64,000 bases of DNA from NCBI GenBank assembly GCA_964035575.1, contig OZ037914.1, positions 1,008,213 to 1,072,212 of the forward strand, read 5' to 3'. The stretch's first letter is position 1. Each line of letters begins with the position of its first letter. Position numbers and translations under genes: made by a program. The notes beneath the pieces were generated by a model. It had not been told where the DNA came from. It worked only from the letters and a program-made list of their open reading frames with translations, and ran no database searches. The DNA is from Rhynchopus sp. YZ270_cl-10 (taxonomy: Eukaryota > Euglenozoa > Diplonemea > Diplonemida > Diplonemidae). Of the stretch, positions 1-10,051 are shown one piece after another.

Positions 1-341
1 CACTGACGGAAGGGGGAGGAGTCGACCGACACGATGGCTCCCTTCACGAGGGTCTTGGTACGGATCATCTCGTTGCTGGTTGCGTTGTACACAACATCGA
101 TGATGCGCGACTTGCGGGTGCACGACTGGGATCCCCACGAGAAGTTTCCGTGGTCAAGACGGAGGGCACGGAACTTCAGGTTTCCTCCCCTGGCGCGCAC
201 GGTGCTGACACGGTTGTCTCCGTGTGCGAGCTTGGTGTTGGCGGGCACACGTCCGAGCTCGTACTTCCTCTTCTTCTGGTGGATCTTACGCTTTCCTCCG
301 GTGACACGGCGCTTGTGCAGTCTGCTACGAGTGATTCCCAT
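1..341 (-). CDS. RPS8: Ribosomal protein eS8, copy 1 (N-terminal part only, cut by window edge)
   Basis: This is the 5' part of a second eS8 gene read on the minus strand. The start codon complement is at 339-341, and the gene runs off the left end of the window. By eye it matches positions 1334-1674 of the complete copy downstream base for base, so it encodes the same first 113 or so residues. Identity stops just upstream of the start codon: the two leaders share no obvious sequence. The duplication is therefore either very recent or kept uniform by gene conversion. The missing 3' part lies outside the window, so I cannot say whether this copy is intact. Confidence 0.9.
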   Translation of the reverse strand, partial: MGITRSRLHKRRVTGGKRKIHQKKRKYELGRVPANTKLAHGDNRVSTVRARGGNLKFRALRLDHGNFSWGSQSCTRKSRIIDVVYNATSNEMIRTKTLVKGAIVSVDSSPFRQ

Positions 342-1059
342 TTTGCTGGTTTTTGGTGAGGAAACTGGTTACCTGTTGTTGTGGGTGATTTTACTTCTTT
401 AAAAAAAAACACAAAAGACAGTCACCGTCTACAGCCACACGGATTGTGCGCGCCCCCTGAACCCCTATAAGTTTCCATGCAAATATGTTGGAAAGAAGAA
501 AGCGACGTTTACACGTCATGACGTGACGTTCCGTGAGTATGCAAGAAAAAGCGTCCCTTGTGGACTGGGTCGGAGGAGAGGAGGGGGTGATGATTTTTTT
601 TTTTGACCAACGCTTTTTTCGAACCTAGGGGCAAAAAAAAAACCCAAATGATATCCGTCTACAGCACCCTCACCCTCACGCAAAAAAAAAACACGTGTTG
701 GGTAAGAAAGCTGCAAACACCCCTTGTTTTTCTTTCCCGCCCCCACCACCGAACATCCCCACCCATGTCTGCTATAGAAACACGAAACCGTACGTCAATG
801 TGCAAAGAGACACAATGGGATCAGCACACAAAAAATAGATTTAAAAAAAAAAAAAAAACACAACTGATCTGATGTAGCGCCGCACAAAATGCTGAGCAAT
901 CGTTTCGATATGTGTGTTTCACCCGTCCGTGCGTAATCGTGTTTTCTGCAGTGATGACACCCCCCCTTTTTTTACTGGTTTTTGCGTACAAACTGAAGCA
1001 ACCATGTCTCGCTCATTTTCGGTTATTTTTTCGCGTTTTCTTTTGAAAACATAGCTGCT
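342..1059. other. Intergenic spacer between the two eS8 copies
   Basis: About 720 bases holding the leader of copy 1 and the downstream region of copy 2. It contains several A or T runs (for example around 595, 634 and 842) and no credible coding frame. Nothing else was recognised. Confidence 0.6.
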
Positions 1060-1674
1060 CTAGTTCTTCTTGGCCTTCTTCTTGTCGGTCTTCCTGAGGT
1101 AGAAGTTGAGCTCGGCACCCTCAAGGAGGTATCCGTCGGCACGGCCAACCTGTCCCGGGCGGGATGCAACACGGGCAAGGACACGTCCTCCCTTCACCTG
1201 GTCCTCAACGTTCTTCTCCAGCTTGCGGTCGCCAATGCGGGAGATCCAACGGCGCTTGCGGGAGTCGGTCGCCTCAAGCTCCTTGTCGGTGGCACGCTTC
1301 TTTCCGAGGAGCACACCGTAGTGCTTGTAGTACCACTGACGGAAGGGGGAGGAGTCGACCGACACGATGGCTCCCTTCACGAGGGTCTTGGTACGGATCA
1401 TCTCGTTGCTGGTTGCGTTGTACACAACATCGATGATGCGCGACTTGCGGGTGCACGACTGGGATCCCCACGAGAAGTTTCCGTGGTCAAGACGGAGGGC
1501 ACGGAACTTCAGGTTTCCTCCCCTGGCGCGCACGGTGCTGACACGGTTGTCTCCGTGTGCGAGCTTGGTGTTGGCGGGCACACGTCCGAGCTCGTACTTC
1601 CTCTTCTTCTGGTGGATCTTACGCTTTCCTCCGGTGACACGGCGCTTGTGCAGTCTGCTACGAGTGATTCCCAT
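1060..1674 (-). CDS. RPS8: 40S ribosomal protein S8 (eS8), copy 2
   Basis: A single-exon gene of 204 residues, the usual size for eS8, a component of the small ribosomal subunit body. The protein opens with [19 protein letters not shown] and continues with [27 protein letters not shown] and GNFSWGSQ, all hallmark eS8 blocks. The C-terminal part ([20 protein letters not shown], then a Lys-rich tail) is also typical. The start is set by the conserved MGI N-terminus. Codons are strongly biased to G/C endings, as expected for high expression, and this opens spurious frames on the plus strand. It lies in tandem, same orientation, with the partial copy at 1-341, 718 bases apart. Family assignment is firm. 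Confidence 0.97.
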   Translation of the reverse strand: MGITRSRLHKRRVTGGKRKIHQKKRKYELGRVPANTKLAHGDNRVSTVRARGGNLKFRALRLDHGNFSWGSQSCTRKSRIIDVVYNATSNEMIRTKTLVKGAIVSVDSSPFRQWYYKHYGVLLGKKRATDKELEATDSRKRRWISRIGDRKLEKNVEDQVKGGRVLARVASRPGQVGRADGYLLEGAELNFYLRKTDKKKAKKN

Positions 1675-2405
1675 TTTAAGTACTTTGTGTTGAAGTTAGT
1701 CTGTTTGGGAGTGGTGTGTGTGTGGTGTGGTGTGTATGTTACACAAAGGGTGCAGAATAATAGAAAAAAATTGATCCCCTCCCAAACGTTTTTTTTTCAT
1801 TTGATTCACTATTGGCTTCTTTAGTGTATTGTGCCCTTTGTTTGCCAAAAGAAAAAAAAAACTTGAAGATAGCCGAATGAACTCACAGTCCAGACGCATC
1901 AACAATGGAAAAAAAAATGTAGGATTTTTTTTTTGATGTTCAGTTTTGAGACTCGCTATTTTTTTTTTTTTTGAGGAACCTATTCCCCACCTGGACCCGA
2001 TTGACAAATTGCATTGAACAAGAAAAATATAGAAACGTTTATGAAGATGAACCTAAACCCCTCTCTGTGCAAAGTCGCCTTCTCTCTTTTATAAAAGAGG
2101 AAGGCGTAAGTTTAAAATGGTTTCTTCACGTACACACAAAATAAAACTCAAAAACAAAGCATGGTTGATGATACAGCCTGGCAAATGAAAAGAAGAAGAA
2201 AAACAGTAGTAAAAATGAATACGCTTCCATTAAAAACCCCTCTGGTGCTTTTCGGAAGTCGGTCAGCGACCTGTCAGAGACCTGTCAGCGACCTGTCAAT
2301 ATCGACCCCTCCCGGAGCACCACCCTCTTCATCTCTTCATGTTAACCCCCATCGATTCTGTCCACAAAATGTCACCCAAAGTTTAAACTTTTTTATTCGT
2401 CTTTT
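1675..2405. other. Intergenic, with one dispersed repeat
   Basis: A/T-rich spacer upstream of eS8 copy 2. It has T runs near 1788, 1924 and 1960 and no supportable gene. It holds one copy of the GACCTGTCA repeat (separate entry). Confidence 0.6.
2244..2322 (+). repeat. Family S repeat (GACCTGTCA), copy 1
   Basis: Begins with GGTGCTTTTCGGAAGTCGGT, holds three GACCTGTCA units, and ends ATATCGACCCCTCCCGG followed by GCACC. A second copy with the same ends is at 23907-24019. The ends GGTGC and GCACC are inverted, suggesting a small terminal-inverted-repeat element. Confidence 0.7.
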
Positions 2406-3224
2406 TGCGGAGGTCACGTACAATTTCTACAGGGGGCAGTGAAATAAGAATGGCATTATTCAACTCACGTGAAATAAAGTTTTGGTCGTAAAATAGCCGT
2501 AGCGTGAAAATAAGATGCCTTTATTCGTTTTTTATTTTCACTCGAGCCTTATTTCACGCAGAGAAATACGTTGGAGTAGCCGCGAAAACGCACTTTATTC
2601 ACAGTAATATAAAGCTTTTTTTTGCGTGAAAATAAAGTGAAATAAAATCCTTTTATTTTCACGCACTGTTTCCGCTCAGAATACACCACTATTTCAGGCC
2701 ATTTTTGGCTTAAAAAAGTCCAAAAATGAATTATTTTGTGTCAACACAGTGAATACAGCACGTCTGTGACACACAACGCGTATAAGTCGCAAACCCGACC
2801 TGTGTGGGCACAGGTGCGACCGGATTCACTGGCGCAAGCTGTGGCGAGTGTGCTGCGGGCTACATCGGTTACCACAGACGACGTGCAGCTCGCACAGCAG
2901 TGCTGTGATACACAACGTGAACAAGACGGAGTGCTCGTGCACGTGCAACGCTCGCTTTGCTGGTGCGACGTGCGACGTGAGACGAGTGTGCTGCTGGGTT
3001 TGCGGGGTACCCGAATTGCACTGAAGCTGCCCAGCACGCACACTCCATTTGTCACCAAAAAAGTGAGATACTATGTGCATAAAAACCACGATTCTGCCTC
3101 AGGACTTTTCCAACTTGCTTTTTGGGCCGTCACAAACACCACCGTAGACAAAACACGTATATTTTTTCATAACACCTACCCTATTTGACTGCCCCCCTGT
3201 AGAAATTGTACTTTGACCTCCGCA
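2406..3224. mobile_element. Candidate non-autonomous element with about 35-bp terminal inverted repeats
   Basis: The ends are 2406-2440 and 3188-3224, near-perfect inverted copies of each other; both carry TGCGGAGGTC and ACAATTTCTACAGGGG. The 820-base interior includes a G/C-richer stretch (2740-3060) with an open frame of 150 codons at 2736-3188. That frame resembles no protein I know and is Cys-rich in one strand and Thr/Ser-rich in the other. No transposase motif is visible, so a MITE-like or foldback element is the best description. The left interior also carries repeated CGTGAAATAA motifs. Confidence 0.65.
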
Positions 3225-3243
3225 AACGCTGAATAAAATATTG

Positions 3244-3392
3244 TATTCATGTGAAATAAGATTCATATTTCACGCTCCCTGGCCTGGAGACACGCGTTTC
3301 ATAATTTTCACTCGCTACGCTCGTGAAAATTAACCCACTTGTGACTCCAGTCCGGGAGCGTGAAATAAAGGGAATCTTATTTCACGTGAATA
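3244..3392. repeat. Foldback repeat built of CGTGAAATAA motifs
   Basis: The left arm (3244-3285) reads GTGAAATAAGATTC then ATTTCACGCTCCC. The right arm (3347-3392) is its inverse, with extra bases. The centre carries a second hairpin, TTTTCAC..CGCTACGC..GTGAAAA, at 3306-3330. The same CGTGAAATAA / TTATTTCACG motif recurs at 2460-2680, across the right end of the preceding element. Confidence 0.7.
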
Positions 3393-3549
3393 AATAGTTA
3401 TTTTTTTCGAAAGGACGGAGTCTTAGAGTCTTTTTTTTTCTCACCTTTCAAAAAAGAAAAACTAAAAATGAATGTGCCCTCTCATGCACACACATCAAAA
3501 TAAAAAAAAAATAAAAACGCCCCCAACCTTCTTGAATAAAATGCCTTTT

Positions 3550-4209
3550 TTAGAGGGTTGCCCCGTACTTTTCTTTGTAGGCCTTCATGGCAGAGATGGT
3601 CGCGGTCCGTGCACCGTCTTCGTTGTGTGCCTCCAGGTATTCAATCACGGAAGCCAGCGTGACGACGGCGAACACGGAGACACCGAAGTCCTTCTTGACC
3701 TCCTGGATGGCGCTGGTGGAGGTTTCTTTTCCTTTCTCCTGACGGTCGAGCGCGACAACGACACCACAGATCTTTCCGCCGGCCTTTTCAATAATGGCTT
3801 TGGACTCACGAATCGCTGTCCCCGCGGTGATCACATCGTCAATGACAAGAACGTTCTTGCCCTCCAACTCAGCACCAACCAAGTTGCCACCTTCCCCATG
3901 GTCCTTCGCTTCCTTTCTGTTGAAGCAGAAGGGTGTGTTCACCCCCTCTGCATGCAACGCGATGACGGCCCCGGTTCCCAAAGGAATGCCTTTGTAGGCA
4001 GGGCCGAAGAGAACGTCAAATTCCATCTTGCTGTTGATGATTGCCTTTGCGTAGACCGCTCCGAGACGTGCCATTGCCTTGCCATCGCTGAAGACGCCTG
4101 CGTTGAAGAAGTAAGGGCTTTCCCTCCCGCTCTTCAGAGTAAAGGTGCCGAACTTCAGCGCACCGTACTCCATCGCGAGCTCGATCATCTCAACCTGGTG
4201 GCTTTCCAT
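3550..4209 (-). CDS. Orotate phosphoribosyltransferase (monofunctional)
   Basis: 219 residues. The enzyme joins orotate to PRPP to form orotidine 5'-phosphate, the fifth step of de novo pyrimidine synthesis, in the cytosol. The PRPP-binding motif VLVIDDVITAGTA is at residues 120-132, and the flexible catalytic loop NRKEAKDHGEGG is at 97-108. FTLKSGRESPYFFNAG (23-38) and FGPAYKGIPL (68-77) are the orotate and PRPP contact blocks of the bacterial/fungal (PyrE/URA5) type. Length matches free-standing enzymes; no OMP decarboxylase domain is fused, although many eukaryotes have a bifunctional UMP synthase. A partial family A repeat lies about 110 bases upstream of the start (4318-4343), in the same orientation as the gene. 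Confidence 0.96.
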   Translation of the reverse strand: MESHQVEMIELAMEYGALKFGTFTLKSGRESPYFFNAGVFSDGKAMARLGAVYAKAIINSKMEFDVLFGPAYKGIPLGTGAVIALHAEGVNTPFCFNRKEAKDHGEGGNLVGAELEGKNVLVIDDVITAGTAIRESKAIIEKAGGKICGVVVALDRQEKGKETSTSAIQEVKKDFGVSVFAVVTLASVIEYLEAHNEDGARTATISAMKAYKEKYGATL

Positions 4210-6719
4210 TTAGTGTTTGTGGAGGGGAATGTTTTTGTCTGGTGTTTGCTTCAAATTTCAGAAAACATATTTTGTGGTAAATATTGGGTGAGTAGTCGAC
4301 ATACAGCTTCGGACTTTGAACAGCCCTCTCGTGAACAGTGTAGTGTGGGGGGCACCCAGCATCTCCGATTTCGTGAGTAGTATAGTTTGCGGAAATGGTT
4401 GATATGAAGTGAACCAGAGGACATCTTCGTGGCGTTCGTCGTCTTGACAAATCACTGCGAGGAAGAAAAGGGGCAAGGGAAGCTGCCTGCAGGGCTGTGC
4501 GGAGAAGTGGAGAAGTTGAAAGAGAACTGAAGTTGAAGTGGAAGAAAAAAAAAATGATTTCAGTTTTTTTTTTTTTTTCCGTGGCGGAGTGGGGGACGTT
4601 GCGGTTTGGGGGGGTATATTCGCATCTTGTTTTCCCTACTGTGTGTTTTTTTTTTTTTACTTTTTTTGTTTTGTTTTTCCAGTTTATTGGTTTTCCTGAG
4701 CTTTTTTTTTTTTTCTTCTTTGTAAAATGTCAAAAAAAAATGGGAAAAAGGTTGAGTTTCCGGGGAGGGGCGATTCGCACCAGTCAAAATAAGGTGAATT
4801 TTTGCAAAGCAAAAAAAAAAAAAAAAAAAAATCAAATACTTTCAATTCACGAAGAACTGAAAGCATCCTGATTTGCGGGGTGGCGGGAGGGGGTTTTTTT
4901 TTTGGAGATTGCAGAGGAAGAAAGAAAGAAAATAGAAACTTAACACTCATCACACGATAAAACCCGGAGACAGGTTGTGGTGAAACACACACACCTCGAC
5001 CTGTTTTGGTGAGGAGTGGCTCTGCAGCGCGGTTCGTCCCTAGAACCGCGAGTGTGTTCAAAATGCTTTGTTTCTATTTCCTCCTTCATTTCATGAGGTG
5101 ACAAAAAAAAAAAAAATACCTCACTCCACCCGTATGGTGCTTCTCGAGTGCCCCCCTCCTTCTCTCTCTTTCCTGCCCCCCAAAAGGAAAAAAAAAAAAA
5201 GCATTTTTTTCCTTTTTTGGGACACCGAAGGTACACCCTGAGAGGAGACAGTCAAAAAGAGATTCGCGGGAAATGAACAAAAAAAAATAACAGGACACAA
5301 AGAATGAAAAAAAAAACATTTTTGAAAGATGGAGAGAAAACGTCGTCATGAATGACCACACCTTAATCCAACTTAAACAAAATTGAAAAAAAAAAAAAAA
5401 GAAATTTCGGAGAGGTGACTGTAACGCTTTTTTTTTTGCGCGAAAGTCACCATCATCATAATCGCTATAAAAGGAAATGAAAAAAAAAAAAATAGCAAAA
5501 GAAAATGAAATAAACTGAAACGGCCATCCAGGGACCATGTCTGTTACAAAAATTTAAAAAAAAAAAACCAAAATAAAAATAAAAAAAATGAGGAAGAAGA
5601 AACGCTCCGTGAAGAGGCACAAAGGGACGCACCTTCCAAAGAAAGAGAGGAGAGGCAGAGAGGACGGTACAACGGTGAATTCACTGAGTGTTTCAAGGAA
5701 GTGAATATAAAAAAAGGTCATTTTTTTCTTCTTTTTTTTTGTGCAATCACTAAAAATTTGTGTTGTTTGTTTTATTTATTTTTTTTTTTGTTGTACACCT
5801 CAATCAGACTGTGTGTGAATGAACCCACTTATCTTGTTCGGCGATGTACCTAGAATATCAAAAAAAAATATATACAGTAGTCCCAAGGATGTACCTGCGG
5901 GTACATCACTGCAGGGAAGCTTTGACGGGAGGTCAACGTTTAAAAAAAAGGAAAAACTCAAGGAAACTTCACCCCAGTAGGATTCAACCAGTTCGTCTCT
6001 CACTCCCCCCCCTTACAAACCTTGTCTTCAAACCCCGTTCAACATAGCATATAAACTTGATAAAATACAACTACCGCCAATAACATGAGATTTTTTTTTT
6101 TTTTTTTGCAAAAAAGGGAGGGGGTGAGGAACACTTTGGTATAGATTATGACATTTTTTTTTTCCGTTTTTTTTTTCCTTATTCCGGCGTTGTTATGCCA
6201 AAATGAAAGAGTCAAAATCGAAGAAAAAAAAGACAAATCTTTGTTTGATGATAAGTTAAATTAGTTTAGTTACACTGTTGCAATATCTGAACTAATAAAC
6301 TCTTTTGCTGAGGGGGGAAGACAAGAAAAAACACGTTTGACAGAAAAAAAAAATTTTTTTTTTTTCTGTGCAAAAAAGATAGAGGGGGGTGGGCAGACAT
6401 TTGAAGATGTCGTATTATAAGCCACCAAAGACAGGAACATAGTGTTCTCTTTTATGAAAAAAAAAAAAAATAGTGTTTTGTTCTCTTTTGATGCAAATTT
6501 GTGTTCTTTTGTTTGAAAAAAAAAATAATATCGATGCCGATGCCAAAAAGAACAGAAAAAAAAGGGGGGACACTCGGCATTTCCGTACAAAACAGGACGC
6601 CTAGAAACAGGCATTTTTTTTTTTATTTAGGATCGTCTACAGACTGCACACCTCATCCATATCATGTGGCAAAGACACAGTGTGACTCTGGTCTGACATA
6701 CCCTCTTTTGGAGCTTTTT

Positions 6720-6753
<34 letters not shown>

Positions 6754-7312
6754 TTGTTTTTTTTTTTTTCGTTTTCATATGTTCGCAATAGGACGACGGA
6801 GGCAAACCGAAACCGGCAGCATTCTTTTTTTGTATTTTTTTTTGTATTTTTTGTTTGCATTTTTTTTTTCTTCTTTTTTGATAAAACATATGGTTTTTGT
6901 TGAAAATTTCGTTTCTTTCTCGACACTGATGCGTTGGGGGCAAAATACTAACTTCCGTTTCCGGAAAGATTCGTTTTCGGCAATTGCGCGTATGCAGAGA
7001 AAGAAATTGGTATCTGACGAGCGGCGAGCAATAAAAACCAGACGTGACTTTTTGTATCAACATGACGCATCAACAAAAAGCCTTTAGACGACAATGGGTG
7101 AGAGAGGGGACAGACGGGGCAGGGTGGCCACATTCTCAAGAAAGATTTTTCAAAATAAAAACTGGTGACACACTACCCCCTGTTCTCTTCGTCTTGGTTT
7201 CTGGCCGCGCTGGCATATTTTTTTTTGTTTCTTTCTGTTGTTGTTTCGTGGTGTAGCTACGAAGGAACTTTTCACAACTGCAAAAAAAAAACGAAAAGTG
7301 TCTTCCGTTTTC
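4210..7312. other. Long intergenic region, homopolymer-rich
   Basis: 3.1 kb without a supportable gene. All open frames here are translations of A or T runs (poly-Phe or poly-Lys). T runs reach about 30 bases near 6722-6752. Small hairpins occur at 5029-5051 (GCGGTTC arms) and 5888-5907 (GATGTACC arms). The first 250 bases are presumably the leader of the orotate phosphoribosyltransferase gene. Confidence 0.6.
4318..4343 (-). repeat. Family A repeat, partial copy
   Basis: The minus strand matches the core ACACTGTTCACGAGAGGGCT of family A. Only the 3' half is present. Confidence 0.6.
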
Positions 7313-8116
7313 TTACACGGTGAGGTCGGCAGGCTCGTTCTCCTTGGTCTCCTGCTCCTGGGTGGCGGGTCCCTTCTTGCCGGTGACCAGAAGCACAACC
7401 AGTCCGATGATGAGGACGGCTCCCATCACGCATCCAATAACGATGGCGGCGATGGCACCCTTGGACAGGTCGTCGTCAGAGTCGTTGGTCTCCACACACA
7501 CGGTGGTGTATGCCGGGGCTGCCTCGGTCAGGGTGTATCCAGTCTCGCATGCGACGGCAACGCAGGTGCCCGCTGCAACCTCAACGCTCTCGGACACAGG
7601 GGAGGTCGACACACAGGTGTTGGCGGAGCTCAGGGTGACGGCGGTGGAGGTGCGGGTGCCAGCCATGGCAGTTCCGACAAGCGCAGCGTCGGTGGCAGTG
7701 GAGATCTCATCCGCAAGGGTGGCAATGTCTCCGAGCTGGACGTTTCCGCTCACAATGGCGTTGATGGAACCGCACGAGAACACAGTGGAGAGGGTCACAG
7801 CGTTGGTACGGGCCGCACCGGTCTCAGACACAGTGGTCGAGATGGTGTTGGCAAGCGAATCCGATGTGAAGAAGGAGTCGCACGCGTAGTCGAACGACAT
7901 GACGAAGCGGGTGCTCGCGGTGTCGTTAGCGCTGGTGGTTCCGATGCAGAAGTCGGAGGTGTCGGTAGACTCCGTGCACTCACAGGTACCAGTGGTGCAG
8001 GAGGAGGTAAGGTCGGAGTACTGGCGGCAGTCAGCATCGTCACTGCAGGTGGTGACGTTGTTGGCCATGACAGTCTGCACGAGGGCAGCGAACAGGGCGA
8101 CGCGAGCAATCGACAT
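7313..8116 (-). CDS. Putative secreted type I membrane protein, tandem copy 1
   Basis: 267 residues; I do not recognise the family. Visible features are an N-terminal signal peptide (MSIARVALFAALVQTVMA) and a Cys-rich module (residues about 24-58, spaced C-x5-C-x8-C-x4-C-x-C). A long Thr/Ser/Ala-rich ectodomain with NDT-type glycosylation sites follows, then an acidic DSDDD stretch, one membrane helix near residues 220-244 and a 23-residue charged tail (KKGPATQEQETKENEPAD). The architecture suggests an O-glycosylated surface or secretory-pathway protein. The start is placed at MSIAR because only there does a signal peptide begin; the open frame extends upstream but that part is leader. It is the most diverged of the three tandem copies (NDSDDDLSKG before the helix). 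Confidence 0.85.
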   Translation of the reverse strand: MSIARVALFAALVQTVMANNVTTCSDDADCRQYSDLTSSCTTGTCECTESTDTSDFCIGTTSANDTASTRFVMSFDYACDSFFTSDSLANTISTTVSETGAARTNAVTLSTVFSCGSINAIVSGNVQLGDIATLADEISTATDAALVGTAMAGTRTSTAVTLSSANTCVSTSPVSESVEVAAGTCVAVACETGYTLTEAAPAYTTVCVETNDSDDDLSKGAIAAIVIGCVMGAVLIIGLVVLLVTGKKGPATQEQETKENEPADLTV

Positions 8117-9247
8117 GATGAAGGTTGGAGGTTGGATGAGGGTGAGTTGAAGAATCTGTTGTGTGTGTGTGGTTGGGGAGGGGAGCAAACACGACAACTA
8201 CAAAAAAACCCACCCCACTTTGTTCATTCTTGAAAAAAAAAAAATGACAACCCATGTGGCGACCCTTGCGCACTGTTCTTGCTCCTGCTTTGTTGGAAAG
8301 GTTCCTTATGATGTTATCCAATCATGCAGTACTGGGCGTAGGAAATGGGAATGGAAGATCCCCTGCCAGAGGTGCCCAAATGCACAATTGAAGAAACAAA
8401 CGTAATGGCGTAGAGGGAGCACGAAAAAAGTAATCCAGAGCAGCTGCAGCCAAGCAAACAAAGACAAATTCAAAAAGGGGTAAATATAAATGAAAAGCTC
8501 ACGAACTGCCCCTAAGCCTCTCATGCTATAAAATAAAATAAAAGAGCAAAAATAAAATAAAACAAAAAACAGATGAGTGCGTCACTTTCGGCAACCCATA
8601 TCGATAACAGAAATTGGACAGCAATTGAGCCAGCAAAGGAAAAAAGTGAAACAGCAAGAAAACTACTTCCCTACACTACAACAAACTAAAAGAAACAACG
8701 GAAAGCTTCAAAACGTGCTGGGCACAATTATTATTACTTTTTTCTCGTTTTTTTTGAAAAGGCTTTGTGTGAGTGCGCCCCTCCGTACGACCCACTTATC
8801 CTATGTGGAAAAATGAAAGTCCATGAGCTAAGCCTCTCGTGCTTACTTCATAATGAAGTTTCATAATTCATCTGGGAGAAAAAAAAACTGATATTCTGGG
8901 GGGTACACAATGCCCAAAGCAAAGGATGAGGGTGTGTGAACCACTCATCCTTAGGCCAGGGGTGTTGTGACAATGTGAAATGCACAAAACAACAACAACA
9001 AAAAATATCTTCGAAAAAGGTGTTCACTACAGTTGGTTTCGTTCAAAGCAGATAGATGAGGAGAGGCCCCCTGTGATTCAGTTGGGGGGCAAAAAGCTAC
9101 TAAAATATACCCCTCGCTGGGGGAAAAGTCCTACGTCATTTGTTCGCACTTTTGTCTTTCCATTTGGGGTGGTGAGGGAGGAGAGACTGACCACATGATG
9201 CAAGAGCACGTGTCTCAGTTTAGATGTATTGGGTGCAGGGCGCATGC
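8117..9247. other. Spacer between membrane-protein copies 1 and 2
   Basis: Upstream region of copy 1, largely collinear with 10052-11246, so the tandem unit includes the promoter. About 80 bases at roughly 8463-8545, containing CCTAAGCCTCTCATGC, are absent from the other flank. The family N insert of the other flank (10657-10727) is absent here, with the empty site near 8752-8760. Confidence 0.7.
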
Positions 9248-10051
9248 TTACACAGCGATGTCGGCAGGCTCGTTCTCCTTGGTCTCCTGCTCCTGGGTGG
9301 CGGGTCCCTTCTTGTTCGTGACCACAAACACAACCAGTCCGATGATGAGGACGGCTCCCATCACGCATCCAATAACGATGCCCGCAATAGCACCGTCCGA
9401 GAGGTCGTCGTCAGAGTCGGTCTCGGTCTCCACACACCCAGCGGTGTATGTCGGGGCGGCCGTGGTCAGGGTGTATCCAGTCTCGCATGCGACGGCAACG
9501 CAGGTGCCCGCAACGTCGACACTCTGGGACACAGGGGAGGTCGACACACAGGTGTCGGCGGAGCTCAGGGTGACGGCGGTGGAGGTGCGGGTGCCAGCCA
9601 TGGCAGTTCCGACAAGCGCAGCGTCGGTGGCAGTGGACATAGCATCCGCAAGGGAGGCAATGTCTCCGAGCTGGACGTTTCCGCTCACAATGGCGTTGGT
9701 GGAACCGCACGAGAACACAGTGGAGAGGGTCACAGGGCTGGTGCGGGCCGCACCGGTCTCAGACACAGTGGTCGAGATGGTGAGGGCAAGCGACTCTGTT
9801 GTGAAGAAGGTGTCGCACGCGAAGTCGAACGACATGACGAAGCGTGTGCTCGCGGTGTCGTTAGCGCTGGTGGTTCCGAGGCAGAAGTCGGTGGTGTCGG
9901 TAGACTCCGTACACTCACAGGCACCAGAGGTGCAGGAGGAGGTAAGGTCGGAGTACTGGCGGCAGTCAGCGTCGTCACTGCAGGTGGTGACGTTGTTGGC
10001 CATGACAGTCTGCACGAGGGCAGCGAACAGGGCGACGCGAGCAATCGACAT
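9248..10051 (-). CDS. Putative secreted type I membrane protein, tandem copy 2
   Basis: 267 residues, same layout as copy 1: signal peptide from MSIAR, Cys-rich N-terminal module, Thr/Ser-rich ectodomain, ETETDSDDDLSDG before a membrane helix, and a short charged tail ending PADIAV. It is nearly identical to copy 3 and differs from copy 1 at scattered ectodomain residues. The open frame continues 70 codons upstream of the chosen start, but that part translates leader DNA shared with the other copies. Unit spacing from copy 1 is 1935 bases. Function is unknown; copy number and codon bias suggest an abundant protein. Confidence 0.85.
   Translation of the reverse strand: MSIARVALFAALVQTVMANNVTTCSDDADCRQYSDLTSSCTSGACECTESTDTTDFCLGTTSANDTASTRFVMSFDFACDTFFTTESLALTISTTVSETGAARTSPVTLSTVFSCGSTNAIVSGNVQLGDIASLADAMSTATDAALVGTAMAGTRTSTAVTLSSADTCVSTSPVSQSVDVAGTCVAVACETGYTLTTAAPTYTAGCVETETDSDDDLSDGAIAGIVIGCVMGAVLIIGLVVFVVTNKKGPATQEQETKENEPADIAV

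Noticed and set aside
2736-3188. 150-codon frame inside the 2406-3224 element as a transposase
   Set aside because: No catalytic motif, no recognisable domain, and the frame length is compatible with chance in the G/C-richer interior.
4497-7256. Many Phe- or Lys-rich frames of 60-150 codons
   Set aside because: They translate T or A runs, have no domains and sit in spacer DNA.
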